Source of the DNA: Pokkaliibacter sp. MBI-7
GTDB lineage: Bacteria; Pseudomonadota; Gammaproteobacteria; Pseudomonadales; Balneatricaceae
Assembly: GCF_029846635.1 (NCBI RefSeq)
Contig: NZ_JARVTG010000002.1
Location: forward strand, 2,114,786 to 2,178,785
Length of the DNA stretch: 64,000 bases
Reading direction: 5' to 3'
Shown: positions 50,942 to 58,888 of the stretch, one piece after another
Numbering within the stretch: position 1 is the stretch's first letter
How the letters are laid out: the number at the start of each line of letters is the position of its first letter
Notes under the pieces: generated by a model
Told to the model about the DNA's origin: nothing
The model's database searches: none
What the model saw: the letters and a program-made list of their open reading frames with translations, nothing else
Made by a program: the position numbers and the translations under genes

Positions 50942-51424
50942 ATGATACGGATGATCAGAATGAAAGCAGGACGCATGATCAGGCAGGCCTACTGGGCAGG
51001 TCTGCGCGGTATTGGTTGGATGGGGCTGGGGATCGTGCTGGCCGCCACCTTGGGGCTCAATGTACAGGTCGGTGGTTATCTGCTGCTGTTTGGCCTGCTT
51101 AACCTGGTAGCGATCCTTGCAGGCATCGTGCTGAAAGACCGCTGGCAGGACTATCAGGCAGCGCGCCATGCTCCCCGTTCGGTGTATCCCTCCTCTGATG
51201 CCGGCTATGGGCATCCTCAGCAACTCCATATCAATATGGCCAGCAGTGATGGTCTGCGTGTATGGCAGGTCTACCCTTCTGTACCGCTGATGAAGCCTCA
51301 CCTGAATATCTTACGTGATGCCGGATGCCTGCTGACGGACAGTGAGGGGCGCATGGTGGACCACTGTATTGAACTGCAGAATACGGCCAGTCAGCGCCGG
51401 CAGCAGTTTCGTGTGGTGAGCTGA
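50942..51424 (+). CDS. Unknown membrane protein
   Basis: 160 residues with two neighbouring transmembrane helices (GIGWMGLGIVLAATLGLNV and VGGYLLLFGLLNLVAILAGIVL) followed by a soluble C-terminal domain. GGAG at 50929-50932 precedes ATG 50942; a GTG at 50933 is an alternative. It follows the ProQ-like gene closely and may be cotranscribed. No family recognised. Confidence 0.62.
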   Translation: MIRMIRMKAGRMIRQAYWAGLRGIGWMGLGIVLAATLGLNVQVGGYLLLFGLLNLVAILAGIVLKDRWQDYQAARHAPRSVYPSSDAGYGHPQQLHINMASSDGLRVWQVYPSVPLMKPHLNILRDAGCLLTDSEGRMVDHCIELQNTASQRRQQFRVVS

Positions 51425-51457
51425 GTTGAACGATAGCCCGTATTGGTCATAGTAGAT

Positions 51458-51479
51458 GGTAAGGCAGATATGCCTTACC
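51458..51479. promoter_or_regulatory. Inverted repeat operator of the AbrB/PIN pair
   Basis: GGTAAGGCA-GATA-TGCCTTACC, perfect 9-bp arms, 31 bases before the antitoxin start. Antitoxins of this type usually bind such palindromes to repress their own operon. Confidence 0.75.
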
Positions 51480-51509
51480 ATGTATCTATACCACTTGGAG
51501 GGTCATCCC

Positions 51510-51776
51510 ATGGCTACGCTGACAATTACCGCCAAAGGCCAGGTCACTTTTAATAAAGAAGTGCTCCGCCATTTAGGGCTCAAGCCCGGTGACAAAGTTG
51601 AGCTGGAGCTGCTCTCTGAAGGGCGGGCCAATATCAAAGCCCTTCCCCCCAAAAATACGTTTGAATCTCTACAAGGCTTTCTCAAAGGCAAAACCAATGG
51701 ACGCGTTCTCTCTGTAGAAGAAATGAATGACGTCATCAGAGAGGCTTCTGCCGAAGCAGGGGCCACGCCTGCATGA
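51510..51776 (+). CDS. AbrB/SpoVT-family antitoxin (VapB type)
   Basis: 88 residues with a clear AbrB swapped-hairpin domain (ATLTITAKGQVTFNKEVLRHLGLKPGDKVELEL) and a C-terminal helix that should bind the toxin. GGAGGG at 51497-51502 selects ATG 51510. The stop overlaps the toxin start by 4 bases. Confidence 0.93.
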   Translation: MATLTITAKGQVTFNKEVLRHLGLKPGDKVELELLSEGRANIKALPPKNTFESLQGFLKGKTNGRVLSVEEMNDVIREASAEAGATPA

Positions 51777-52171
51777 ACATTACCGCTGACACCAATGTTC
51801 TGGTGCGTCTTTTGACAGAGGATGATCTACATCAGTCAAGGGTGGCCATACAGACACTTAACCAGGCCAGTTCTGTGGTGATTAGCCTGCACTCATTGTG
51901 TGAGCTCGTTTGGGTTCTGGGCAGAGGCTATCAGGTTGCGCGCACCGATATTGCGTCAGTCATCCGTCAATTGATGAATACCGCAAACGTCGTGGTCAAT
52001 AAATCAGCTGTCGAAGCAGGTCTTCAGCTTTTTGACGCAGGGGGAGATTTTGCCGATGGCATCATTGCTTATGATGGGCGGCTTCAAGGTGGTAATACTT
52101 TTGTTTCCTTTGACAAGAAAGCAGTCAATCTGCTGAAGCAACTGGGTCATACCACTCAGCGACTTAAATAA
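51773..52171 (+). CDS. PIN-domain ribonuclease toxin (VapC type)
   Basis: 132 residues. The PIN active-site acidic residues are all present: Asp6 in ITADTNVLVR, Glu44 in SLCELVWVL, Asp95 in DFADGIIAY and Asp114 in FVSFDKKA. It would be an Mg-dependent endoribonuclease. The ATGA overlap with the antitoxin and the palindrome upstream complete a standard toxin-antitoxin operon. Confidence 0.94.
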   Translation: MNITADTNVLVRLLTEDDLHQSRVAIQTLNQASSVVISLHSLCELVWVLGRGYQVARTDIASVIRQLMNTANVVVNKSAVEAGLQLFDAGGDFADGIIAYDGRLQGGNTFVSFDKKAVNLLKQLGHTTQRLK

Positions 52172-52202
52172 TACCTTCTTGCTCCTCCCCTCCTTAAAAA
52201 CA

Positions 52203-52237
52203 CAAAGCCGGGACATCTGACGATGATCCCGGCTTTG
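52203..52237. terminator. Bidirectional stem-loop between convergent toxin genes
   Basis: 11-bp perfect stem CAAAGCCGGGA/TCCCGGCTTTG with a 13-base loop. No long T-tract, but the arms carry AAA and TTT, as in a bidirectional terminator. Confidence 0.7.
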
Positions 52238-52298
52238 CGCTGCTCTCCTGATAAGCAGAGCTCCACTATAGTGAGGCGATGCGCAAGGTTCCACCCTG

Positions 52299-52598
52299 TC
52301 AGTTGAAATGCCGATCATAGTCCATGGCCTGGTGCAGAACACGCACAATAGCAACACCGTATGGGGTCGATTTATAGAAAACGATATGCGATCCCGTATG
52401 GTAAGCCTTGAGCCCCGGACGAATGTAATCACGGTTGCGTCCCAAGGCAGGGTTACTGGCAATGACCATCAATCCCTGATGGAGTGTTCTGATATACGCT
52501 TCGGCCTGTTGTGCCCCCCATTCCTGCTGGGTGTACTGATAGATGCGAGTCAGATCCTCTTCGGCCTTGGGATATACCTTGAATGTCTTATCCGTCAT
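52299..52598 (-). CDS. parE: ParE/RelE-family toxin
   Basis: 99 residues of the ParE type: YPKAEEDLTRIYQYTQQEWGAQQAEAYI, then IASNPALGRNRDYIRPGLKAYHTGSHIVFY and IVRVLHQAMDYDRHF. ParE toxins poison DNA gyrase. Its start overlaps the antitoxin stop by 4 bases. Confidence 0.94.
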   Translation of the reverse strand: MTDKTFKVYPKAEEDLTRIYQYTQQEWGAQQAEAYIRTLHQGLMVIASNPALGRNRDYIRPGLKAYHTGSHIVFYKSTPYGVAIVRVLHQAMDYDRHFN

Positions 52599-52843
52599 GG
52601 CGATGGCTTTCTCATCTTCTGCAGAAAAGTGTCAACGTCCCATGGCATCGGACTCCCACTGGCTTCACCTTCATCAATAAGGCGCCGCAATTGTTCCAGG
52701 TTAGAGGCTGCCGTTTGCTCCTGCAGTAGTCGTAATCCTGCTCTGACCACTTCGCTCTGGGTGTTATAGCTGCCTGTCTGGATCAGCGAGTCAATAAACT
52801 CGCCGAGCTCCGGGCTGGGTTGGAAAGTAATAGTGCGAGACAT
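52595..52843 (-). CDS. parD: ParD-family antitoxin
   Basis: 82 residues with a ribbon-helix-helix N-terminus (RTITFQPSPELGEFIDSLIQTGSYNTQSEVVRAGLRLLQ), typical of ParD. AGGAGG precedes the start; a GTG one codon upstream (52846) is an alternative. An inverted repeat 13 bases upstream is the likely operator. Confidence 0.94.
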   Translation of the reverse strand: MSRTITFQPSPELGEFIDSLIQTGSYNTQSEVVRAGLRLLQEQTAASNLEQLRRLIDEGEASGSPMPWDVDTFLQKMRKPSP

Positions 52844-52855
52844 CACGCCGCCTCC

Positions 52856-52874
52856 TGTAAGAAATATACTTACA
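52856..52874. promoter_or_regulatory. Inverted repeat operator of parDE
   Basis: TGTAAG-N7-CTTACA with perfect 6-bp arms in the short space upstream of parD. Confidence 0.6.
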
Positions 52875-53013
52875 ATAGGTGGGTGTACGGGGACTGTCCA
52901 CCACCTGGCGCAGCCTGAGCTAACCCTCTGACACCCAGCAAGAGTTAACTGCGGATTTTTTACCTTTTCTTCTCGAAGCTGTCGGCTGAGTTTCAGTCTT
53001 CAAGGGGTCAGGT

Positions 53014-53475
53014 ATGTTTCCCATCCATCTTCGCAAAACAGCAGCATGGGCCGGTGGTGTGCTGGCCATCGTCAGTGCAGCGGTTTGGGCCGCTGCGCCC
53101 TCACCATCTGCTCCCCCCTCCATTGAGGTTTTCACCGTCCATGCACAGCCCGTCACGGTGCCGCCGACACTCATGGCACAGACTCGCGTGGCTTATCTGG
53201 ACGAACCCGCGCGGCTGGAACAGTCGTTTTCCGCGAACCTGCCGCAGCCCCCTGAACAGGCCGCTGCAGTGGTGCAGCAGCGATTAGCAGGCCCTGCCGG
53301 CCAGCAATTCCAGCAGCAGCTGCAGGCAGCGTATGCCGGTGTCGTGCGCGCCCATGAACTGAAGGTGCTGAAAGTGCCTGCCGTGGTGGTGGGTGGGCGT
53401 TATGTCGTCTATGGCCAGACCGATGTGGCTGCCGCAGTAGCTCAGATCCAGCAGCGCACCGGGGGTGGCCAATGA
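53014..53475 (+). CDS. PFL_4709 family ICE protein (TIGR03757, TrbC-like)
   Basis: 153 residues with a signal peptide (AGGVLAIVSAAVWAAAPS). The family segments are SIEVFTVHAQPVTV, ARLEQSFSANLPQPPEQAA and HELKVLKVPAVVVGGRYVVYGQTDV, which look like a thioredoxin-type fold without the Cys pair. It resumes the transfer operon after the cargo. It overlaps the next gene by 4 bases. Confidence 0.92.
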   Translation: MFPIHLRKTAAWAGGVLAIVSAAVWAAAPSPSAPPSIEVFTVHAQPVTVPPTLMAQTRVAYLDEPARLEQSFSANLPQPPEQAAAVVQQRLAGPAGQQFQQQLQAAYAGVVRAHELKVLKVPAVVVGGRYVVYGQTDVAAAVAQIQQRTGGGQ

Positions 53476-54461
53476 CGGTGCCCGATACCTTGCCCGTGGT
53501 GGCCTCTTCCCCCCGCGCCATCCCGGTACCGCTGTCATGGAAAAAGCGGCTGCGCAGCATGGCGATGTCGTTCTGCCTAGTGACCACACCGACTTTTGCC
53601 ATTACCACTGCCACCATCACCCAGTCAGCCATGGCGCCGGATTGTGTGGAGTACCGGGTAGTCGGTGTCTGTTACTGGCTGTTCTGCACCTGGTGGGGCT
53701 GCACAGTGCGGACCTCAGTTAAGGTTAGGCACTACGTGCCGGATCTGGTGGTCTCGGCGTACAACAACCCAGGGGATAACCCCTGGTCTGAGATGTCGTT
53801 TGTTGGTGTCCCGCTCCCAGGAGCGGAAGGTGGTGGGGATACCCATGGCCGGCATGCCAATGAACACAGCAAGGTGCGCTTCAAGAGTGCAGATGCCATC
53901 GGTCATCCGGGCGGCTATATCGCCTCTAATCTGGCCTCTCAGTCAGGCTATGCCTGTTCAACCAGTGCCACTCCTGTTTACCCCTACTTCGTCTCCACCC
54001 TGGATACCCTGGCCTGGCGTTGGGGTGTGCCTGAGTCTGTTTACCCTGAAGCGCTGATCCCCGGACAGCGTGAAGTCGGCCAGACGGGCGATATGTGGGG
54101 CAGCGTCTATCCGCGTGCCGGCGCATTGATCCAGACCCACGATTACAAAGCAGGGGCTGTCGTGGCCCAGCGCGTAGGCGATCTGGTCACCCGCTCCGGG
54201 CAGATGCACGTCTATACCCCGCTGACGGCCTCCAGTCGCGATGGCTACTGGCCACCCGGCCCGATCACCGAAGGGGATAAGAAAACCCACAAGTGGCAGC
54301 AGCTGTCTCCTAAGCTGGAGTACACCTGCGCGATTTTCCCATCTGACACCTACTCCGACCGACTGAGTGAGAACGGCGGCTATGTCTGGTCGCTGTGGCG
54401 CCCCTATAGCTGCTGTCAGCGGCGAGGGCAAACCTTCCTGGGTTACACGGATTTCATGTGA
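53472..54461 (+). CDS. traU: PFL_4710 family ICE protein (TIGR03756, TraU-like)
   Basis: 329 residues, Cys-rich and exported. The family hallmarks are DCVEYRVVGVCYWLFCTWWGCTVRTSVKVRHYVPDLVVSAY (in two adjoining parts), PYFVSTLDTLAWRWGVPE, VYPRAGALIQTHDYKAGAV and a Cys-rich WRPYSCC end. TraU-like proteins take part in DNA transfer and mating-pair stabilisation. The many Cys need periplasmic disulfide formation. Confidence 0.93.
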   Translation: MTVPDTLPVVASSPRAIPVPLSWKKRLRSMAMSFCLVTTPTFAITTATITQSAMAPDCVEYRVVGVCYWLFCTWWGCTVRTSVKVRHYVPDLVVSAYNNPGDNPWSEMSFVGVPLPGAEGGGDTHGRHANEHSKVRFKSADAIGHPGGYIASNLASQSGYACSTSATPVYPYFVSTLDTLAWRWGVPESVYPEALIPGQREVGQTGDMWGSVYPRAGALIQTHDYKAGAVVAQRVGDLVTRSGQMHVYTPLTASSRDGYWPPGPITEGDKKTHKWQQLSPKLEYTCAIFPSDTYSDRLSENGGYVWSLWRPYSCCQRRGQTFLGYTDFM

Positions 54462-54471
54462 GGGAGCAGCA

Positions 54472-55881
54472 ATGAACGTAAGGATAAAGAGGGCTGGTGC
54501 AGTGAAGGCAGTAAAAACCGTGACCCTGGCCGTCGGCCTGACGGGTGCAGTGATGGGCAGTGGTTTGGCTGGTGCAGACACCGACTACGGGTTTGATGTG
54601 CATGACAAAGTGCTCAATGACTCGGTGTATTACGCCATTGGCGGCGGCAATGTGATTGCAGGCCCAGCAAGCCGGAAGACGCCCAACTCCATTGGCTTGG
54701 GGGTCGGCTGGAATGCCAACCTCATGTGCGGCAATTTTGATCTCGGAGCAACGGTACAGAACCAATTGAACGGCGTTACTAACGGCTTCAAGTCGTTGAT
54801 GAGTAACGTGATTAATGCCGCGACTGGCGCCGTGGCTTCACTGCCGGCCATGATCATTCAGCGCAGCAATCCACAGCTCTATGACCTGCTGCAGAATGGC
54901 GTACTGCAAGGCAAACTGTCCTTCGACTCTGCCAAGCTCACCTGCGAGAGCATGGCCTCCGATATGACCGATGTGGTCATGGGGTCTCGATTGGCCCAGC
55001 AAGCCAAGGCCGATGCCTACCAGCGGGCAGCAGCCTCCACAACCGATGCCGTACAGGCCAAGGAGCAGGCCGAGAGTAAAGGCGGCGATGAGGGCATTCA
55101 GTGGGTAGGCGGTGCCCGTAAAGGTGGTAAGGGCCAGGATCCCATTAAAGTCATCCGTGATACGGCAGTGGCCGGTGCCAACGTATTGACCAACCGTACC
55201 GTCACCGACACGGGCACCTTCTCCCATGCGACAGGGAGTGAATCCTGTGCCGGTGGCTCGATGTGTCAGGTCTGGAGCTCTCCTGCCGAACTGGCTGACG
55301 ACATGGTGAAGGTGCTGGGTGAGAAAACCCTGACCACCTGCACCACCTGCGAACAAGTGGCGGGTAAAGCCGGTACGGGGCTGATTCCGATGGTCGCCGA
55401 GGCCCAGGACTCCATTGCCACCACCCTGGCAGGCCTCGCCAGTGGCTCGCTCAAGGTGACCAATGACAACCTGGCCAAAGTGTCCGGGGGCGAACTGTTG
55501 CAGGTCTCACGCTCCATCATCGACAGCTTACGGGATGACCCTGAACGCTCCCTGCTGGTACAGCGGTTGTCCGGTGAGTTGGCACTGTCGCGGGTACTGG
55601 ACAAAGCCATCCTGATGCGCCGTGCCCTCGTCGCCGGTGCCAGTATTCCTGAAGTGCAGAACTCCGATGAGCTACAAACCGCTGTAGATAGCAGCCTGGA
55701 TCAGCTGGACCGGGAAATCGGCTCCCTCAAACAGGAAATGGAGATCCGCAAAATGCTGGCCGAGAACACCGCACTCACCTCACTGACCCGTACTGCTGAC
55801 CGTCGTACCAGCAATGAAGGTACCAATGCACGTCCCTTACCTAATACCGCACCCGGTCTGTACCCGAAGGATGAGGAATGA
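54472..55881 (+). CDS. PFL_4711 family ICE protein (TIGR03755, TraH-like)
   Basis: 469 residues with a signal peptide (AVGLTGAVMGSGLAGADT). Recognisable parts are NDSVYYAIGGGNVIAGPAS, GVGWNANLMCGNFDLGATVQNQLNGVTNGF, and a long helical C-terminal half ending RPLPNTAPGLYPKDEE. GGGAGCAG precedes ATG 54472, inside a longer frame. It is probably a periplasmic transfer component. Confidence 0.93.
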   Translation: MNVRIKRAGAVKAVKTVTLAVGLTGAVMGSGLAGADTDYGFDVHDKVLNDSVYYAIGGGNVIAGPASRKTPNSIGLGVGWNANLMCGNFDLGATVQNQLNGVTNGFKSLMSNVINAATGAVASLPAMIIQRSNPQLYDLLQNGVLQGKLSFDSAKLTCESMASDMTDVVMGSRLAQQAKADAYQRAAASTTDAVQAKEQAESKGGDEGIQWVGGARKGGKGQDPIKVIRDTAVAGANVLTNRTVTDTGTFSHATGSESCAGGSMCQVWSSPAELADDMVKVLGEKTLTTCTTCEQVAGKAGTGLIPMVAEAQDSIATTLAGLASGSLKVTNDNLAKVSGGELLQVSRSIIDSLRDDPERSLLVQRLSGELALSRVLDKAILMRRALVAGASIPEVQNSDELQTAVDSSLDQLDREIGSLKQEMEIRKMLAENTALTSLTRTADRRTSNEGTNARPLPNTAPGLYPKDEE

Positions 55882-56258
55882 TGGATATGAAACTCTGGCA
55901 TAACCCTCAGATGTTGCAGCTGGCTCAGCGTGGACTGACATTGACCAGGAAGCTGCTGATCGCAGTGGCCATCCTGGTAGCGTGCATTGCCACCCTGCTG
56001 GTACTGGCTCGCTTTAGCATGAACCACACCGAACAACTGGAGCACTTTAGTCAGTGGTGGAGCCGGCTCAGCCCCTGGCTGTATCTGTGGCGTATACCGC
56101 TGTATGGGGGCTTCTACTGGATGTGGCGTACCAGCCATCACTACATGGCAGAGCGTCATGGCGCGGCCAAGGTGCGCCGTTTTGGCTGGCGTGCCGTCAG
56201 CATAATCGCCGCCGTTGAAGTGATCCGCCTGATTCAGATCGTAGGAGGTGCGGCATGA
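55878..56258 (+). CDS. Small ICE membrane protein between PFL_4711 and TraG genes
   Basis: 126 residues with two or three hydrophobic segments (KLLIAVAILVACIATLLVLARF, SPWLYLWRIPLYGGFYWMW, VSIIAAVEVIRLIQIVGG). It overlaps both neighbours by 4 bases. Its position and topology are conserved in PFGI-1-type ICEs, though no family number comes to mind. Confidence 0.85.
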   Translation: MMDMKLWHNPQMLQLAQRGLTLTRKLLIAVAILVACIATLLVLARFSMNHTEQLEHFSQWWSRLSPWLYLWRIPLYGGFYWMWRTSHHYMAERHGAAKVRRFGWRAVSIIAAVEVIRLIQIVGGAA

Positions 56259-57805
56259 TCATGGCCGTGGACTCGCACCTGGAATACTCCATGGTGCTGC
56301 TGGGCTGGTATATCAGCGAAAAAATATGGGCCGTGCTCTCTGACTCCGGGGTGTTTGCGATCCCGTTGATGTTTATGGTCTACAGCAACTTTGCAGAAAT
56401 GCGTCGTCAGGGTGCCGATGAGGGTAACAAGGGCGCACTGGGGCTGAACAACCTTGAGATCGATCTGTATCAGGCGCTCATCGTGATCCTGATTGCACTG
56501 CAGCCCTTCATTAACGTTAATCTCAAGGTCGTCTATCCCCCTAACGCAGACAACCTGCATTCGGCACAATGCTCCATGAGTGATCAGGGCAAACCTGCAG
56601 GCGGTGAAAATGCCTGGACGACAGGCTTTGCCAGCGTCAACGGTATGACGCCTCAAGTGCCTTTCTGGTGGTGGAGCTGGCATGTCGTGGCCAAGATGAT
56701 CACCTACCCCGCGATTGCCTCGATCCCCTGTGAGATCAACCTCCGGCAAGTGAAGTACGAACTGAATCAGGAATATATCTCTGGAGGCCTGGCTGCAGAA
56801 CTGGGTGACTTTGCGCGGGACTGCTTTGCCGTATCCAAGTCACGCCTGACAAACCTGAAGCGTGCGGACTATTACAAGTTCAACGAAGAGCAGCTGCGTG
56901 ACGTGGACTGGGTTGGCTCGAACTACTTTCTGACTACGCCGGGCTACTACGACACCCATCATGCCAGTCTGCCTAACCCCAACTTTCCGTATGATGCGGC
57001 AAGGGACGTGGCCCTGCCCAATACCGGGGCCGGTGGCTATCCCACCTGTAAACAGTGGTGGAGTGATAGCAAAGTCGGTCTGGCCGCGCGCGCGAAAGCG
57101 GAGCTGACAGACGATCTGCTGGAACAGCTCTTCGCGATCGGTGTCTCCGATGAAGACTTGCTGCGTACCCTGATGTCCTCCACCACGATGGAGCGGCCAG
57201 GGCGTGCCTTCAGAAGCTATGGCTATTCTGAGTCGGAAGGGGGAAGCGTTGTAGGGGCGCCCGTCGCAGCCCTGAAAACCGCCACGGCAGCGGTGGGTAT
57301 GGGTGTTGCGACTGCCACCGTCATGCCTGCTATGTATCTGGTGCAAACGTCATTGCCCATGGTACAGAGCATGCTGATGATGGCCCTGATCATCTCGATG
57401 CCCATCGTCATGGTCATGGGTAGCTATAGCTTTGCCACGCTGATGTCGATCACCCTCGCCTACTGCGCGCTGGTCTTTATGACCTTCTGGTGGGAGCTGG
57501 CCCGGTTCGTGGACAACAAACTGGTGGAGATCCTCTACAGCAGCCCCAGTGACGGTTCCCTGTTGGGTTACCTGGCTGATGACTTTGACAACTGGGTCAG
57601 TGACTTTGTGACGGTCACCATGTTTCTGGTATGGCCAGCGTTCTTCCTGGCTGCGATGGGTTGGGCTGGATATAAGATGGCATTGATTTCTGATGGTATG
57701 GGATCAGGAACTAAGTCGGCAGGGGATGCGGGAAAAGGGGCTGCTCAGTTCTTCCAGCAGATAACTGGAAAAGGAAAATCGAAGGGAGACAAGGGGCAGG
57801 CATAA
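56255..57805 (+). CDS. traG: TraG N-terminal-domain conjugation protein
   Basis: 516 residues. Several membrane segments (residues about 25-40, 65-85, 365-420 and 440-480) flank a large periplasmic part with Cys and Trp (FWWWSWHVVAKMITYPAIASIPCEI). The family features are SHLEYSMVLLGWYISEKIWAVL and LQPFINVNLKVVYPP. TraG-N proteins act in pilus assembly and mating-pair stabilisation. This gene ends the transfer operon. Confidence 0.93.
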   Translation: MIMAVDSHLEYSMVLLGWYISEKIWAVLSDSGVFAIPLMFMVYSNFAEMRRQGADEGNKGALGLNNLEIDLYQALIVILIALQPFINVNLKVVYPPNADNLHSAQCSMSDQGKPAGGENAWTTGFASVNGMTPQVPFWWWSWHVVAKMITYPAIASIPCEINLRQVKYELNQEYISGGLAAELGDFARDCFAVSKSRLTNLKRADYYKFNEEQLRDVDWVGSNYFLTTPGYYDTHHASLPNPNFPYDAARDVALPNTGAGGYPTCKQWWSDSKVGLAARAKAELTDDLLEQLFAIGVSDEDLLRTLMSSTTMERPGRAFRSYGYSESEGGSVVGAPVAALKTATAAVGMGVATATVMPAMYLVQTSLPMVQSMLMMALIISMPIVMVMGSYSFATLMSITLAYCALVFMTFWWELARFVDNKLVEILYSSPSDGSLLGYLADDFDNWVSDFVTVTMFLVWPAFFLAAMGWAGYKMALISDGMGSGTKSAGDAGKGAAQFFQQITGKGKSKGDKGQA

Positions 57806-57810
57806 GCAGT

Positions 57811-57855
57811 TACGAACTACGAACTACGAACTACGAACTACGAACTACGAACTAC
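57811..57855 (+). repeat. 7-bp tandem repeat (TACGAAC)6
   Basis: Six perfect head-to-tail TACGAAC units plus a partial TAC, six bases after the traG stop and before the convergent DUF3742 gene. The length is prone to slippage. Confidence 0.95.
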
Positions 57856-57896
57856 TATCAGGATGGTACTACTTGGCAGTGCCATTCTGCGTGGTT

Positions 57897-58160
57897 CTAG
57901 TCGATTTTCTGGCTACCACTGTAGTACCCATCACCCTCTGGACCATGACGATAGCCTGTTCTGTGCAGGCTATCATCGCTTTCCTCACTACTGGTGCCCA
58001 CGGCCATAAATTGAACAAACCCCGCCGTGAGTACCCCCACAGTAATCGCAAACACCCTATAGATCAGTAGCATCAATTGTTTGGCCAGCAGTATCTGGAA
58101 ACGCCGATCTTTTAGACGTTGCAGAAAGCCGGCCTTGGTGGCTGAGGTGTGGGCGGGCAT
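57897..58160 (-). CDS. DUF3742-like ICE protein
   Basis: 87 residues with one hydrophobic segment (AKQLMLLIYRVFAITVGVLTAGFVQFMAVG) and a C-terminal HRTGYRHGPEGDGYYSG that resembles the GP.G.G.Y end of DUF3742 proteins. These stand convergent to traG at the end of PFGI-1-type transfer regions, as here. AAGGAG selects the start at 58160. It is shorter than usual, so it may be reduced. Confidence 0.65.
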   Translation of the reverse strand: MPAHTSATKAGFLQRLKDRRFQILLAKQLMLLIYRVFAITVGVLTAGFVQFMAVGTSSEESDDSLHRTGYRHGPEGDGYYSGSQKID

Positions 58161-58725
58161 GGGACTCTCCTTGTACGCCTGTGGTGGGGGTAAGTTGAAT
58201 ACAAAATGTACGGGATGTAAAGTTTCGGCCTTTGCTGATTCCTTTCTTGGGTTTTCGGGGGCTGTATTGAACAACTTTGCAACATTAGTTGATGCTCTGA
58301 TCACGTCAGAGATGCATGAAGCTCCGCAGCATGAGAAGTTACTGCTTGTATGTGATACTCCTGAATACCTGCTCACTCATGCAGGTTTTCCTGCCTTACC
58401 TGTGGCAGTCAAAAGCAGCATTATAAGCAAGATATGCTTTGATCATGGTATCCCCACACGTATGATCCAGCAGCTTCCAACCATTATACAAAACGCTCCA
58501 ATGGCCCTATTCAAACCTGCCAAGCAGACATTGATCGATAGCGTTGTCGTTGTGACTTTTGAGATAAAAAGCGGCGCTCCTGTCATCATCCCTATCAGGC
58601 AAAACCAGCAGGTTGGTCGTAATCAGTATTACAACTTAGTCACGTCAATGTATGGCAAAGAGGGTCCTGATCCAGTCCAGAAATGGGAAGCAGAAGGTCT
58701 TCTGATTTGGAAGAGCCAACCATAG
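58159..58725 (+). CDS. Orphan MuF C-terminal-like (MuF-C) domain protein
   Basis: Up to 188 residues, but only the part from about residue 45 is convincing: EKLLLVCDTPEYLLTHAGFPALPVAVKSSIISKI, HGIPTRMIQQLPTIIQNAPMALF, VVVVTFEIKSGAPVIIPIRQN and NLVTSMYGKEGPDPVQKWEAEGLLIW. This matches the MuF-C domain found at the ends of phage MuF and polymorphic-toxin proteins. No good start is visible: the ATG at 58159 overlaps the divergent DUF3742 start, a TTG lies at 58195 and an ATG at 58309. It may be a C-terminal cassette cut from a larger protein. Confidence 0.6.
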   Translation: MGLSLYACGGGKLNTKCTGCKVSAFADSFLGFSGAVLNNFATLVDALITSEMHEAPQHEKLLLVCDTPEYLLTHAGFPALPVAVKSSIISKICFDHGIPTRMIQQLPTIIQNAPMALFKPAKQTLIDSVVVVTFEIKSGAPVIIPIRQNQQVGRNQYYNLVTSMYGKEGPDPVQKWEAEGLLIWKSQP

Positions 58726-58765
58726 GCACACAGGGCAGCTTTATCTTTGAGTGCTTTGACCAAAT

Positions 58766-58794
58766 TTGACCACAAAACAAAACAACGATATATT
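58766..58794 (+). promoter_or_regulatory. Sigma70-type promoter of a candidate small RNA
   Basis: TTGACC (58766-58771), a 17-base spacer and TATATT (58789-58794). The match to consensus and the ideal spacing make it one of the best promoters in the window. No ORF with a good ribosome binding site begins just downstream. Confidence 0.75.
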
Positions 58795-58799
58795 GTTTG

Positions 58800-58888
58800 T
58801 GTGAAGGTCACTCACACCACGCAATTAGAGCGGAAATGTCATACCTTCCAAGTTTTGAAAAAAGCCCACATAATTGTGGGCTTTTTTC
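58800..58888 (+). ncRNA. Candidate small RNA of about 90 nt
   Basis: It starts a few bases after the TATATT box and ends in the terminator at 58858-58887. A 5' hairpin GTGTGA/TCACAC is followed by an unpaired middle. A 31-codon frame from ATG 58838 would read through the terminator, so coding is unlikely. It lies 75 bases after the MuF-C gene on the same strand. Existence is inferred from promoter and terminator only. Confidence 0.5.
58858..58887. terminator. Perfect bidirectional terminator
   Basis: AAAAAAGCCCACA-TAAT-TGTGGGCTTTTTT: a 7-bp GC-rich stem extended by A/T pairs with six A's before and six T's after. Confidence 0.93.

Noticed and set aside
57873..58070. Plus-strand ORF opposite the DUF3742-like gene
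   Set aside because: No ribosome binding site, and the minus-strand gene has both a good one and the expected family position.
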